Assembly: GCA_946807835.1 (NCBI GenBank)
Contig: OX327711.1
Location: 15,907,501-15,971,500 of the forward strand
Origin: Ailanthus altissimus
Taxonomy: Eukaryota; Streptophyta; Magnoliopsida; Sapindales; Simaroubaceae
Reading direction: 5' to 3'
Length of the DNA: 64,000 nt
Shown here: piece by piece, positions 1 to 11,676 of the stretch
Layout: the number at the start of each line of letters is the position of its first letter
How positions within the stretch are numbered: position 1 is the stretch's first letter
Position numbers and translations under genes: made by a program
Notes under the pieces: model-generated
Told to the model about the DNA's origin: nothing
Databases searched by the model: none
The model's input: the letters and a program-made list of their open reading frames with translations, nothing else

Positions 1-2221
1 GCCTCGATATCTTTAGTGACCTACGTAGAGGGTGTATAAAAGGTAATTTGCTTGATTGAGCCTGTGGTTCATTCTGATTGACTTCATCAAGATCAATCTT
101 TCTACAATCCTTATTATTCATGATAAACTGTTTCTCTAAGAAAGTGGCATTCCAAGCAACGAACACATTTCGTTCCTCAGAATCATAAAACTGGTATCTT
201 ATTGAGTTCATGGGATAACCAATAAACTGATACTTGTATCCCTTGGGTACAAGTTTATCATATTGTGTAACTTTTACATAAACAGGACAATGCTAAATCT
301 TAAAATATTTAAGACTTGGATTCCTTCAAGTCCATATCTCATAAGGAATTAAAAGAACGATTTTAGACGGAACTCTGTTCAATACATGAGCAGCAGTATA
401 TAAAGCATAGCCCTAAAGCTATTCAAGGAGATCGGTAAAACTCATCATCGATCGGACCATATCTAATAAAGTCAGATTCCTCATCTCTGAAACACTATTG
501 TGCTGAGGAGTACCTGGAGGACTATACTAAGTGAAAATTCTATTCTTCGTTAAATAATTCAGAAATTCACTGCCTATGTATTCTTTGCCTCGATCTGATC
601 GAAGGCATTTGATATACAGACCGGTTTTTTTTTCTACTTAAGGCTGAATTCCTTGAACTTTTCAAAGGTTTCAGATTTGTGTCTCATAAGAAACACCTAA
701 CCATATTGTGACAAATCATCGTTGAATATTACAAAGAATTAAAATCCACCTATAGTAGCATGATTCATTGGACTACATACATCACAATGTATAAGTTTCA
801 ATAAACTAGTGGCACGGTATCCAATATCAGTAAAAAGAGATTTTGTCATTTTTTCTTGAATACATGATTCATAAACTGGATAAGGTTTTATGGTCAAATC
901 AGGTATTCGACCATCCTTAACTAGACAGGATAGGAATCTAACACCTATATGACCTAATCTCATATGCCATATCTCTGTACATTCATGACATTTTGTTTAC
1001 CATTAATTAATTGACGATCAGCTATCAAAACATTATGCATATCATATAAACATAAAGTACGATTCCTTATATACATATAATAACCCTTACTATCAAGTAC
1101 ATGAAGAGATACTATTTATCTTAAAATACTAGGTACATAAAGAAAATTATACAACACCATAGTTCTATTACATGAGAGATATATATCAAAATATCCCACA
1201 GCCTCAACTTGAAGGAAATCTTCATTTTCAATACGAAACTAAATCTCTTCGACAACAACAGTTTAACTTTCCTCAGACCCTGTAACATATTGCAAATGTG
1301 AGAAGGAGAAGCAGTATCCAATACCTAGTTAGAATTAGCATCATATGCTAAAGAAATGTCAATAATATATAAACATATACCTGAGGGATTCTTCTTTACT
1401 GAGGCAAGGTATCTCTGACAATTTCTCTTCCAATATCCTTCCTTACCACAATGAAAATATTTTTTTTTATTATTCTTTTGTGGTTTGGATATGGGTCACC
1501 ATTGAGGACCAATCCTAGGTGCCTACCTCACCTTTTTTCTTCTTCTTTCCTTTAGGCTTTCTAGAAGACTTAGGGACAGAAGATGAAGCACTCCGAATAA
1601 AGAAGGACGATCCCACTTTGTTAATATCTTCTTTTGCTATCTTCAATATATTATGAAGTTCAGTATAAGACGAGGTCATTGCTCGTATATTAAAATTCAT
1701 TATGAAATGCCTGAAAGACCCCGAAAGTGACTAGAGAATCAAACTATTCCCCAAATATTTGTTCAACATAATGTTCATCATCTCCAACCTCTCGATTATA
1801 GACATTATATTAAGAACATGGGAACTGACTGGACTACCCTAAAAAAGTCTATACTGAAAAAGCGATTTAGCAACCTTATATGCCTTAACCTGAGAATGAT
1901 CGCCAAACAGCTCATTCAGATGGAGCATAATGCTAAAAGCATCATCTATATGAGCATGCTCTCTCTCTGTAAACCTGTAGACATAGAGGCAATAACGTAA
2001 AATTTAACTTTTTAATCATCATTCGGTCATTTCTAATAAGTCACCTTTTCCTTTTGGGTGGCATTATCAGAAATTCCTGTGGGTATACGCTGATCTATCA
2101 CATATCCAAGTTTTTTAGAAGCGAGAACAATTCTCAGATTCATCAACCAGTCTTTATAGTTTTCTAGGCCTTTAAGTTAGTTCGCATTTAATATGCGTTC
2201 CAACGGATTAGATGAGGTCAT
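1..2221 (-). mobile_element. Ty1/copia gag, protease and integrase, broken
   Basis: Minus-strand remnant of a copia polyprotein running off the left edge. Reading leftward, gag opens with an ATG at 2221 (MTSSNPLERILNAN) and meets a stop within 15 codons. A zinc-knuckle relic lies near 1400-1460, with the first Cys and the His both replaced by Tyr. A protease-like DTAS motif follows at about 1310-1321. The GAG-pre-integrase motif (RLGHIGV...CLVKDGRIPDL) is at 880-963, and integrase core and C-terminal sequence continues to position 1. Many stops and frameshifts interrupt it. RT and RNase H would lie outside the window. Family assignment rests on these copia motifs and on the tRNA-Met-type primer site at 3002-3013. 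Confidence 0.88.
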
Positions 2222-3017
2222 TTTATCTTCATAAGAGAAAATAAGAGATGTTAACAGAAAATAAATATTTCAATCACTAATTTTCGTTTCAGATTAAAGA
2301 TATAATCAAATTATACATTTTTAAATCTAAAACACCTTCTCACTGTTTTACATAATTCTCTAAATCTCTCAAAAGGGAAAACAACAAATTTAAACTCTTT
2401 AAATTATACAGCAGGAAGTAGATCCATTTGGCATTTTACTCAGGCCTCATGCTTTAGCAATATTGGCCATTATAAAATCTAAAAGGTAAACAACTCTTAT
2501 CAATTGCATTTTATACAACTCTTATCACTGATCCTAAATACACTTTATCCTCATGCTTTAGCAATATTGGATAAGTGTATTTCAGATTAACTTATCAATA
2601 ATCAAATATATATTATTGATACTACCCTCACACTTTAGCAATATTGAAAAAAACCGATATGACCTAACTAACACCGTATTGACAATACAAATCAACGTGT
2701 AACATTATCTTATAATGACACACAATTAAATCTAATTAAGAGAGATTACTTAATTCTATCCCTATCTCATGAGGCCGTGGTTGCTAATCACATATTTGTT
2801 TTGTGCAAACACAACTAACCTCTACCAGTAATGCTCCAATTGTGGTTACCAGCACAAATAAATGGCCCACAATATTTATAACATTTATAAATTATAAAAA
2901 AATAAACCATCTATTTTTAAACTCTTAACAATAAATATTTGGAGCAATTGGTGTAATTAAATTATGCCACGTACACTCTAAATATACGCACACAACACAA
3001 CGCTTTGATACCAATTT
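2222..3017 (-). other. Untranslated leader of the copia element
   Basis: About 780 bp between the primer-binding site and the gag ATG on the minus strand, with no open frame of note. It carries three near-identical 19-20-base copies of a motif (plus-strand core CTTTAGCAATATTG) at 2447-2466, 2551-2570 and 2628-2646. This repeat may be a structured packaging or leader element; that is inference. Confidence 0.6.
3002..3013 (-). promoter_or_regulatory. Primer-binding site, tRNA-Met type
   Basis: The minus strand reads TGGTATCAAAGC, one base from the canonical plant copia primer site TGGTATCAGAGC complementary to initiator tRNA-Met. It sits four bases internal to the LTR end at 3018, the expected place for minus-strand DNA priming. 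Confidence 0.85.
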
Positions 3018-5433
3018 TGTAGGTGTTGTGTGCGTATGCGCAATGCATCGGGTGAATGTGTACATTTTAAACAATTTAAAAATAACATGTCATACATGCT
3101 ACGCAGCAAAATTATAAATATACACACATTACAATCTCATTACTCTAATGAGATTAGGAGACTCACCCTTTAAGTGTGTTTTGAATAATTTTAGTTGGAG
3201 ACGTGATGAGCTTCCTCAAATTAGAATAATAGCTTCCTATTTTAACATGAACTATTTACTAAAGCAACTCTTGCTTCTAAGGTCACTCGGACTTTAAACT
3301 ATATATATTTCAAAATTTTAACACTTAATAATTTAAATAATTTAACATTTGTTAGCTTTTTCCCTTACAACAATTGTAAACTTTGGCCATATATTTATAT
3401 TTAACTTTACCACCAAAACAATCAATAAAAAAGAAGTTAGTGTCCAATTGAATGAGTCTTGACAAGGCTTGATAAAAGTTAGCAACAGTTTACTAGCCTG
3501 TTAGCTTATTTTTAATGAGTCAATAGTTTGTTACTATGGTTGAATTTGGAGCAAATAGGTGGAATTTGCCTTTGTTAATACTATAATACAAAGCCTCGTA
3601 CTGGTGCAAACAATTCCACCAAAAATAATTTTGTTTTAGTATGCCATTTGTAAAATTGATTCATTGAAAATTAAAGGCCGATAGAAATTCAACCGGTGAT
3701 AATAATTTTTAATAAAAAGATTCAATTCAATATAATATACAAATGGACGAATTGTTTAATATATTATGGAATAATAATAATTTTATACTTTTATCCACAA
3801 TGTCCAATTTAGCACCTACACAAATTATTGGCACAATTTAAAGCATACATTAAGTAGATAAAAGTGTTAAGTCATACTTAACACAATTTTAGGTTTAATA
3901 CTTAAACCTTAACTACTCTCTGAGAAACCCTGAAATAAATAAATAGCCAAATAAATTAATTTAAATAAAATAATAATTGATTCATTTAAATGATAGCTAT
4001 ATCGACCAATGCCAAATTTAATATCCATACAAATTATTGGCACAATTTGAGATATATACTAAATAGATAAAAGTGTCAAGTCTCACTTGACACAATTTTA
4101 GGTTTAATACTTAAAACTTAGCTACTCCCCGAGAGACCTTGAAATAAATTCATATTTTTCAAAAACTTCCCAAATTGAACAAGTCGATCCGGTGCGTTAC
4201 CCACGTACTCAATGCGTACACTTCATATAGTGAGACTTCCTAAGGTCACACCTATTTTATCTCACAGAACATTTCTGTAAGTCCATAACCGATGCCTTAT
4301 AAACACATGTTATGGATAATACAAAATGGCGAGTTAAACCATACAAGTTGAGGTTAATCCATATTCGTACAATCCCTCCATCATTAATATCCTGGAAGAG
4401 TGGAGATATAGACCAACACCGTCAAGTCCCTTATTACTCAACCATAAATTTATCTCTTTTAATTCGTATTCTAATAAATAATATACGCAAATTCCTTTGC
4501 GATATTATTTACTCTACAGGAAATGCTTTCCCGGGTTAAATGCTTATGGCCATAAGGCTTCCTAAAATACAACCTTAAAGAATCTAGATATTTAACTCAC
4601 CCATATGAGCTGATAGATCCCATATCTACACACACCGAACTCTATAAGCATTGAACCATACCTAACGACACCCAATAGTCAGACCATAAAAGGTCTTTGA
4701 TATGTGTGAAACTTAAGTATAGTGGATTACTCATAAGCCCACCATAATGCTCAGGTCTAGGAATCACGAATACTACTAAATTAGAGAAGACCCTTTACTG
4801 ACGAATTTATGGGATATCTATTGGAGGTCTTCATTGAATCTTGTTCAGTATCCAGTCCTTACTGAATACCTGTATATCTATACGAGCTTCAATTAAGCTC
4901 ATAGTCTGTTAAGATTAACCATATGGATAATCTAGATGTAAATATACATTGATCTAAACTAATCAATTCCATTCGACAAACCCTACATCGGTGAAAATAG
5001 ATCAAGAATAAATAATTCGAGAACTTACTTGTATAATGACATTTCCTAGCAACGCTCGCAACTATTTGTAACTATATCATTGCAAGTATATTCCTATGCC
5101 TTTGTTCCATTTCAGACAATATTCTAACTATTTAGACCAGATCTGAACTCCTTCAGATTAATACAATGTCTGAAATGTTATAAGCAACGCTTGCAACTAT
5201 TTGTAACTATATTATTGCAAGTATATTCCTATGCCTTTGTTCTATTTCAAACAATGTTGTAACTATTTAGACCTGATCTAAACTCTTTCAGATCAATATA
5301 ATGTCTGAAATATTACAAGCATCTTACCTTAATAAAGTAATTAGCGATTTAATGAAATATTTATTTATTGCATAAATAAAAAATGACAATATTCATATAA
5401 AATTAGGATAGCATATGAGCACAAGTCCCAATA
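3018..5433 (-). repeat. 5' LTR of the minus-strand copia element
   Basis: On the plus strand it begins TGTAGGTGTTGTG immediately beyond the primer site and ends near CCCAATA, a decayed form of the CCAACA end seen in the related solo LTR at 33789-35670. The two copies share long diverged blocks, for example around 4180-4320 against 34560-34690 and 4560-4990 against 34980-35340. At about 2.4 kb it is longer than the 1.9-kb relative, partly because of the internal duplication at 5049-5318. The right boundary is inferred from the relative and may be off by tens of bases. Confidence 0.7.
5049..5318. repeat. 135-bp tandem duplication inside the LTR
   Basis: Two consecutive copies (5049-5183 and 5184-5318) both begin GCAACGCT and share the blocks TTGCAAGTATATTCCTATGC and CTATTTAGACC, differing by scattered substitutions. 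The single-copy version appears in the related LTR at about 35420-35590. Confidence 0.85.
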
Positions 5434-5569
5434 ATTTGTATAGTAAATAATGGAGAAACATGTATCTAAAAAATGAGATGAGAATGTATATGGGCAATGT
5501 AGATTGGTAAAAAGCATTTTTATGCTAAAAAAATCTAGGATCTTAGGTCGTATAAATCCTTATAAGTAT

Positions 5570-6660
5570 ATATTAATAGTAAAATTTTATAGACGTAGAG
5601 CTCTGTGACAAGGCAGAGTTGTTGTCTTAACTAATATCCTTATGGAATAATGAGGTCATGCTTACCAAAGGTATATCTTCTGGATCAGTGTGTGTTTAAA
5701 TTTAGATTATCTAGACGGTTAATCTTAGTAGATCGTAGGCTTATTGAAAGCTCGTATAGGCATACAGGTATTTAATGAGGATTGAGTATTGAACAAACTT
5801 AACACCACCTGTAATAGGCATCCCATAGAGCCATCAATGAAAGGACTTCTTGAGTTAAATAATATTTGCAGTCCCTTAACCTGAATGCTACAATGGGCTT
5901 ATGAGTACTCCACTATGCGTTCATTCTATACATGTCAGAGAACTTTCATAGTCTAACCTCTAGGTGTCATTAGGTATGGTCAGATACTCATGGAGTCTGG
6001 TATACTTAGATATAGGATCCATTAACTCATATAAGTCAGTTGTATATCTAAATACTATAAGATTGTATTTTAGAAAGTCTTATGACCATAAGCGAAAACC
6101 CTACAAAAGAGTTTTTCTTAGGGTTAAACAATATTGCAAAAGGTTTTACAAATATTGTTTACAAAAATACAAATTTAGAGATAAGTTTATGGTTGAGTGC
6201 ATAGAGTTTTGATGGTGATGATCTATATCTCTGCTTTTCCAAGATATAAATTATGAAAAGATTATATGATATGGTTGATGTCAACTTGTATGATTCAATA
6301 AGCCATTTTGTAATATCCGTAATGTATATGTAGAGCATCATTCATGGACTTATAGAAGAGTTCCGTAAGACAAACGATTGTGAACCTAGAAAGTCTCACA
6401 ACATGAAGTGTACTCATTGAGCACTACGGTAGTAGATCGAGTCAAATAGTTTGATTCAAAAAAATTTTGAAAAGGAGAAATTGTTTTAGAATCTCTCAAA
6501 AAGTATACTTGTTAAAGGCTTAAGAGTTATTCTTCTAATTAAATAAATAATTGTTGTTTATTTAAAATGTTAACAAATGGCAGGTATAACAACATGCATG
6601 ATTAACACATAGCATGTGGAATGCAAATAATAGTTTACAAATGGCAAATGTAAATGGACA
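5570..6660 (+). repeat. Left part of a copia-type solo LTR split by the LOG element
   Basis: This stretch resembles, in inverted orientation, the LTR at 3018-5433. For example 5700-6030 is the diverged reverse complement of about 4640-4940, and 6341-6420 that of about 4200-4310. It therefore belongs to a related copia LTR in plus orientation. It continues on the other side of the gypsy element at 19046-19990. Its own left terminus was not located; 5434-5570 shows no recognisable feature. Confidence 0.6.
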
Positions 6661-6665
6661 TTTGG
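6661..6665. repeat. 5' target-site duplication TTTGG
   Basis: TTTGG directly precedes the 5' LTR (TGATGAAC) and is repeated exactly at 19046-19050, directly after the 3' LTR end (GTAAACA). A paralogous uninterrupted site with one TTTGG is at 19500-19504. Confidence 0.95.
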
Positions 6666-8220
6666 TGATGAACACATGAAAATGCATGTTGTTAAGAGAT
6701 TCAATCACCATTTAATGTCACTAATTTTAGTGTTTTCTGTATTTTTAGCTTGAAATAAAGTGTTCTCCTTAAATTGTGATTAATGAATGTTATTTGGACA
6801 GGTTTAGGTAAACTGGACATAACTCTCAATGTAGAAATCGAAATGAAGAAATTCTTGAACCTGGTGCAACATGACTCAATCTTACACAAATTTGAAGAAT
6901 AGTGGAAAAGCCAAATCCAACATGTTATGGGCAAAAAATTGAGATACAACAGAATCGGACTACAACTTTTACCCAGCTTGACCCAATTCACGTATTTGGA
7001 CCGTATCTCACAAAATACGTACTCAATTGGTATAATTATTGAAGCTATGAATTGCTGACTTTACTATCAACAACTCGTATGTTTATGGTAAAGTCCAAAT
7101 CAGCCGTTATCATGGACCAAATCGCATTGCAAGTGGGTAAAATGGTTGTTGGTCGAATTCTGATGTATCTTTGGAATTTTGCTCATATCTCATTGGATAC
7201 TCATCCAATTTGCATGAAATTAGTTCCTATGGAAAGAAGAGTCAAAATTATACAACTTTCATGTCGGCTGTAGAAGCTGAATTGATCATTTACATTATCA
7301 AAAATGTGCTGCAAGTGGATACACGAGTTATTGGCTCAAAACTATTGAAGATTGATGTCATCCATGACATATGTCCATTCATTGCCTATATAAGGAGACC
7401 CTTAGGACGTTTTTAATAGATAATTTATCTCTTCTTTTATTCTCATTAACATGTATTGTAATTTAGGCTAGAGTTCCTAGCAAGGCTAAGAGATGAACTT
7501 TTATGTGTAGTAAATCTACTTCCATGCTTTGATTCGGTGTCAAGAGCTATAAATGTTGTAAGTTTGGTTTTGATTAAAATCTTATCTATTTTATTTTCTA
7601 TAATCCAGAGGTTATAATTCTCATGTCTCATATATGTTCAGTCATGCTTTTCTTATGTGATTCATGTTGATTTATAATTGTTACTGGTTACATTATTTTA
7701 TATGTTAATCTTTTACTGCAGTATTGTCAATTTGATATATTGTCGATCTTGGATAACATGTAAGGGCAATAAATATTTGATATTCAAGTTAATCTTTTAC
7801 TGCAATATTGTCAAAATGATATATTGTCGATCTTAGATAACTTGTATAAATAACATGATGTGTGTTAATGCTTGCAAAGAGTTTAACTAAATCAAATACA
7901 TGTGTTATCAAATGTGCTATATATTACATACCTTCCGATTGATTGTTTGGGATGTGAAACTTTCAGTTGAGTTATAAATATCAAATCAAAGTATAGAGTA
8001 GATTTATAAAGCATAATTGTGATTCTCAAAGCCTTGCTTAAATCATCATAAGATATTTTTCTCAATTCATAGACAATTCTATCTCATCCGTTTAAATCAA
8101 TTAACCATTTGCTACTGCTTTAATATTTTACTTCACTAACCTATTTTGCCAAGAGCTTCCTCGTGGAATCGACACCTCAATCTATACTACGATAGCCGCG
8201 TTATATTTTGAGCGTAAACA
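6666..8220 (+). repeat. 5' LTR of the LOG-carrying gypsy element
   Basis: 1,555 bp with canonical TG...CA ends (TGATGAACACATG to GCGTAAACA), the same length as the 3' LTR and about 98% identical by visual count. A TATA-like CCTATATAAGGAG at 7386-7398 is a plausible promoter, giving transcription start near 7420. The short open frames inside occur in both LTRs and show no protein-like character. Confidence 0.96.
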
Positions 8221-8226
8221 AAAATT

Positions 8227-8244
8227 TGGCGCCGTTGCCGGGGA
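8227..8244 (+). promoter_or_regulatory. Primer-binding site, tRNA-Asp
   Basis: TGGCGCCGTTGCCGGGGA lies six bases after the 5' LTR and is complementary to the 3' end of plant tRNA-Asp(GUC) including CCA. This primer is common among Athila-like gypsy elements. Confidence 0.93.
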
Positions 8245-8361
8245 AGCACACTAAGCGAAAGTCGGTTGCGATTATAAATACTAAAGTGGTAACTTTGTAT
8301 ATTTTCTTTTCTTTGTAAACTCTTAGTTTATTTCCTTTGTTGTAATTTATTTATTATTCAT

Positions 8362-8876
8362 GGTTGGTTCTACCACCTAATTTATTTTGTTTTCTTTAGT
8401 TACTTTGTTATATTTTATATTATCTTAATGGCTGGTTTTGCCGCCTAATTAGTTTATTTTCTTTTATCTATTTATTGCACTTTTTTTTTAATGGCTGGTT
8501 TTACCGCCTAACTTTGTTCACTTTCTTTTATTTATTTATTGTACTTTATTTCTTTAGTTAATTTATTGTATTTTCTTTTTATTTTGTGCCTGGTTCTACC
8601 GCCTAACTTAGTTTCTTTATTTCGTATTGTACTCTATCTATTTATTGCACTTTTTTTTATTGTACTTTATTTTCATTTTCTTTTACGTATTTATTGCAAT
8701 TTATTTTCTTTAGTTAATATGTTGTATTTTCTTTTTATGGCCGGTTCTACCGCCTAACCTTTTATTTATTTACTTATTGTATTTTCTTTTTATTATTTAT
8801 TTATTGTACTTTTTTTCGTATTTTATAGTCTTTTGTTTAGTTATTGTATTTATATTTCATGATTGGTCTTACCACC
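8362..8876 (+). repeat. Six copies of a short hairpin-like motif in the leader
   Basis: The T-rich leader between primer site and gag contains six spaced copies of a 16-mer, consensus GGCTGGTTYTACCGCC followed by TAA, at 8362-8377, 8430-8445, 8493-8508, 8588-8603, 8739-8754 and 8861-8876. The halves GGC-GGT and ACC-GCC can pair around a three-base loop with one bulged base. Copy 1 reads GGTTGGTTCTACCACC, keeping the outer pair by a matched C-to-T / G-to-A change. Copies 4 and 6 pair less well. A packaging or translation signal is possible but is inference. Confidence 0.7.
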
Positions 8877-8964
8877 TAACTTATTTCTATTTCTTGTTGT
8901 GTTTATTCCACTTCTTAATTTTCCTTAAGCATTTCTTTCCTTAAAAAAAAAAAAATTAGGATGT

Positions 8965-11676
8965 ATGCATCGACCTAGAGACAAACGAGGAAGATTTGTG
9001 AGAGAACTAGAACTAGAACTAGAACCACTCCCACAATTTGTAAGTGAAGAGAATTCACCTTCTAGTTCATCTTGTAATTCTAACACAATGAGCCAACACG
9101 AAGAAAACCCCGTTAGAACTCTAAAAGATTACTTGCATCCTACTCGCACAGCCACACCATCATACATTATATTTCCACCTAACATACCACATTCGGATTT
9201 TAAACCTGGAATGATACAACTTCTTCCCACTTTTCATGGTCTAGATAGTGAAAATCCTTATGTACATGTTAGGGAATTTGAAGAGGTAATTGCCACCTTC
9301 CATAGCCAACCTGAAGCCATAGACACTGTTAGGCTTAAATTTTTCCCTTTTTCTTTGAAAGACAAAGCAAAGAGTTGGCTATACTCTTTGAGGCCGAGGT
9401 CTATAGGAACTTGGGCAGAAATGACCCAAGCATTTTTCAATAAATACTTCCCACAACACAAAACTAATGGCCTGAAAAGACAAATTTCTTCATTCTCCCA
9501 AAAAGACAGTGAAACCTTATATCAAGCATGGGAAAGGTTTAAAGAGTTGCTAAATCTGTGCCCTCACCATGGGTATGAAAATTGGCGCTTGGTTAGTTAT
9601 TTCTATGAGGGACTCACAATTAGAGAGCGCCAATTTGTTGAGATGATGTGTAATGGGGAGTTCCTTCACAAAGATCCTGAGGAAGCCATAGAATTCCGTA
9701 ATGACTTAGCCGAAAAAGCCCATACATGGACTGGACCTAGCATTGCTGAAAGCACAAATAGGTCACGACCCAATGGAGTTTTCCATCTTAGGGAAGAGGA
9801 TAACCTCAAAGCCCAATTAGAGGTCTTAACTAGGGAGTTAGAGGCCTTGAAATCCAAAGATAGAAGGGTCACCCACACGGTTGCTAGAGTTGAGTCACAC
9901 GATGTCTGTTTTGTCTGTGGAGGAGCGGAACACTTAGCTCAGGATTGCCCCACGTATAGTGAGATGAGAGGGATATATGAGGAACAATGTAATGCCCTAG
10001 GGATGTACAAGAAGCCTTATTCACCATACTCTGAAACATATAATCCTAGCTGGAGAAACCACCCAAATTTCAGTTGGAAATCTGACCAACAAGCCAACAA
10101 CCAATGGAAACAAGAACAACAAGCACCCAATTCTTATGTTGCACCTCAATATAATGCACGACCAACTAGGAGTTCTTTAGAGGATACATTACAAGCATTT
10201 ATGGAGGCACAAAGTAAGACTAATCAAAAATTTGAAACAATTCTTGCACAGGTGGTGGACGAAAACAAAGAAATCAAGAGTCAAATCACAAAATTGACCA
10301 GTGCCTTAACTGTACAAGAGCGAGGTAAGTTTCCATCTCAACCTCAATCCAATCCAAAAGGACAATTCATGGCACAAGCTTCTACTTCTGATGTTCAAAA
10401 TCTCAAAGAAGTCAATGCCATTACTACTCGAAGTGGTAAGATTGTAAGTGAGCCTACTCCTGAAATTAACACATCTACGAGTAGTAAAGATGCCCCCCTT
10501 GAAAAAGAGGCCACAATGGAAAAAGAGCCCGAAAATAAGTTTTCAATCCCAGTGCCTTTTCCTCAAGCTCTTCGACCGGTTGGGAAAAATTCAGAAATTC
10601 AAGGTGAGATTTTGGAACATTTGAAACAAGTTAAAATTAATCTTCCCTTGTTACATTTGATTAAGCAGGTTCCAACTTATGCCAAAGTCATCAAGGATTT
10701 ATGCACTATCAAAAGAAAACACCATGTGAAGAAAACTGCATTTTTGGCAGAACAGGTAAGTGCAGTGATTGAACAAAAGACACCACCCAAGTATAAAGAC
10801 CCAGGATGTCCCACAATCTCCTGCCAAATTGGGACACATGAGTTTGGTCAAGCTTTATTGGACTTAGAAGCAAGTGTAAATTTAATGCCTTATTCTATTT
10901 ACTTGCAGTTAGGACTTGGTGAGATTAAACCAACATCTGTAGTCCTACAATTAGCTGACCAATCAATCAAGAAACCACGGGGAATAGTAGAAGATGTTTT
11001 GTTGCAAATTGACAAATTTTACTATCCTGTTGATTTTCTTGTTTTAGATACTCATTCTGTTGTTAACATGGAGTCAAAAATCCCTCTTATTTTAGGGAGA
11101 CCTTTTCTAGCCACTGCTAACGCTCTTATTAATTGCAGAAATGGTCTAATAAAATTATCTTTTGGGAATATGACTATTGAGGTGAACATTTTCAACATTG
11201 GCAAACAACCACGAGAAGAAGACGAGTGCTATCATTCATATATGATAGACACACTTGTAGCGGAGAAAGCTTATAAAAATCATGGCTATGATTCTTCGAA
11301 AAACCTTCTCAATTTTGATTTTGAAGAATTGTATTATCCTGATGTAACAACTAATGTGTTTAGTATTTTTGACTCACAGGATAAACGGACTCGATTTTGG
11401 CAGCCACACTTTGAAGAGTTGCCACGAGAGAGGGAGAGACCAAAACCATCAAACCTCGAGACACCACAAGTTGAGCTTTCTCCACTACCTAAAGGTTTGA
11501 AACACGCATTCTTGGGACCAGGTGATACCTTTCCTATCATCATTTCTTCTGAACTTAGTGCTGAACAAGAGAAAAAATTGATAAAATTGTTAAAAGAACA
11601 TAAGTCTGCACTAGGTTGGACCATAGCTGATATTAAAGGTATTTCTCCATTGATATGCTCCATAGAATTCATTTAG
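8965..11676 (+). CDS. Gag-protease polyprotein of the gypsy element
   Basis: A 903-codon open frame. The retrotransposon Gag capsid region spans roughly residues 80-230. A CCHC zinc knuckle follows at residues 315-328 (CFVCGGAEHLAQDC, spacing CX2CX4HX4C), then the Athila-style YNPSWRNHPNFSW segment at about 358-370. The aspartic protease begins near residue 620. Its active-site triad should read D-[LST]-G, but residues 633-635 are Asp-Leu-Glu, so the protease is probably inactive. The downstream ILGRPFL strand at about 710 is intact. The frame ends after SPLICSIEFI, where a frameshift separates it from the RT region starting at 11655. A natural gag-pol of this lineage would read through here. 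Confidence 0.93.
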   Translation: MHRPRDKRGRFVRELELELEPLPQFVSEENSPSSSSCNSNTMSQHEENPVRTLKDYLHPTRTATPSYIIFPPNIPHSDFKPGMIQLLPTFHGLDSENPYVHVREFEEVIATFHSQPEAIDTVRLKFFPFSLKDKAKSWLYSLRPRSIGTWAEMTQAFFNKYFPQHKTNGLKRQISSFSQKDSETLYQAWERFKELLNLCPHHGYENWRLVSYFYEGLTIRERQFVEMMCNGEFLHKDPEEAIEFRNDLAEKAHTWTGPSIAESTNRSRPNGVFHLREEDNLKAQLEVLTRELEALKSKDRRVTHTVARVESHDVCFVCGGAEHLAQDCPTYSEMRGIYEEQCNALGMYKKPYSPYSETYNPSWRNHPNFSWKSDQQANNQWKQEQQAPNSYVAPQYNARPTRSSLEDTLQAFMEAQSKTNQKFETILAQVVDENKEIKSQITKLTSALTVQERGKFPSQPQSNPKGQFMAQASTSDVQNLKEVNAITTRSGKIVSEPTPEINTSTSSKDAPLEKEATMEKEPENKFSIPVPFPQALRPVGKNSEIQGEILEHLKQVKINLPLLHLIKQVPTYAKVIKDLCTIKRKHHVKKTAFLAEQVSAVIEQKTPPKYKDPGCPTISCQIGTHEFGQALLDLEASVNLMPYSIYLQLGLGEIKPTSVVLQLADQSIKKPRGIVEDVLLQIDKFYYPVDFLVLDTHSVVNMESKIPLILGRPFLATANALINCRNGLIKLSFGNMTIEVNIFNIGKQPREEDECYHSYMIDTLVAEKAYKNHGYDSSKNLLNFDFEELYYPDVTTNVFSIFDSQDKRTRFWQPHFEELPRERERPKPSNLETPQVELSPLPKGLKHAFLGPGDTFPIIISSELSAEQEKKLIKLLKEHKSALGWTIADIKGISPLICSIEFI

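Noticed and set aside
6701..7631. Open frames within the gypsy LTRs (and their copies at 17526-18456)
   Set aside because: Short, present on both strands, no domain; they sit in the LTR promoter and leader region.
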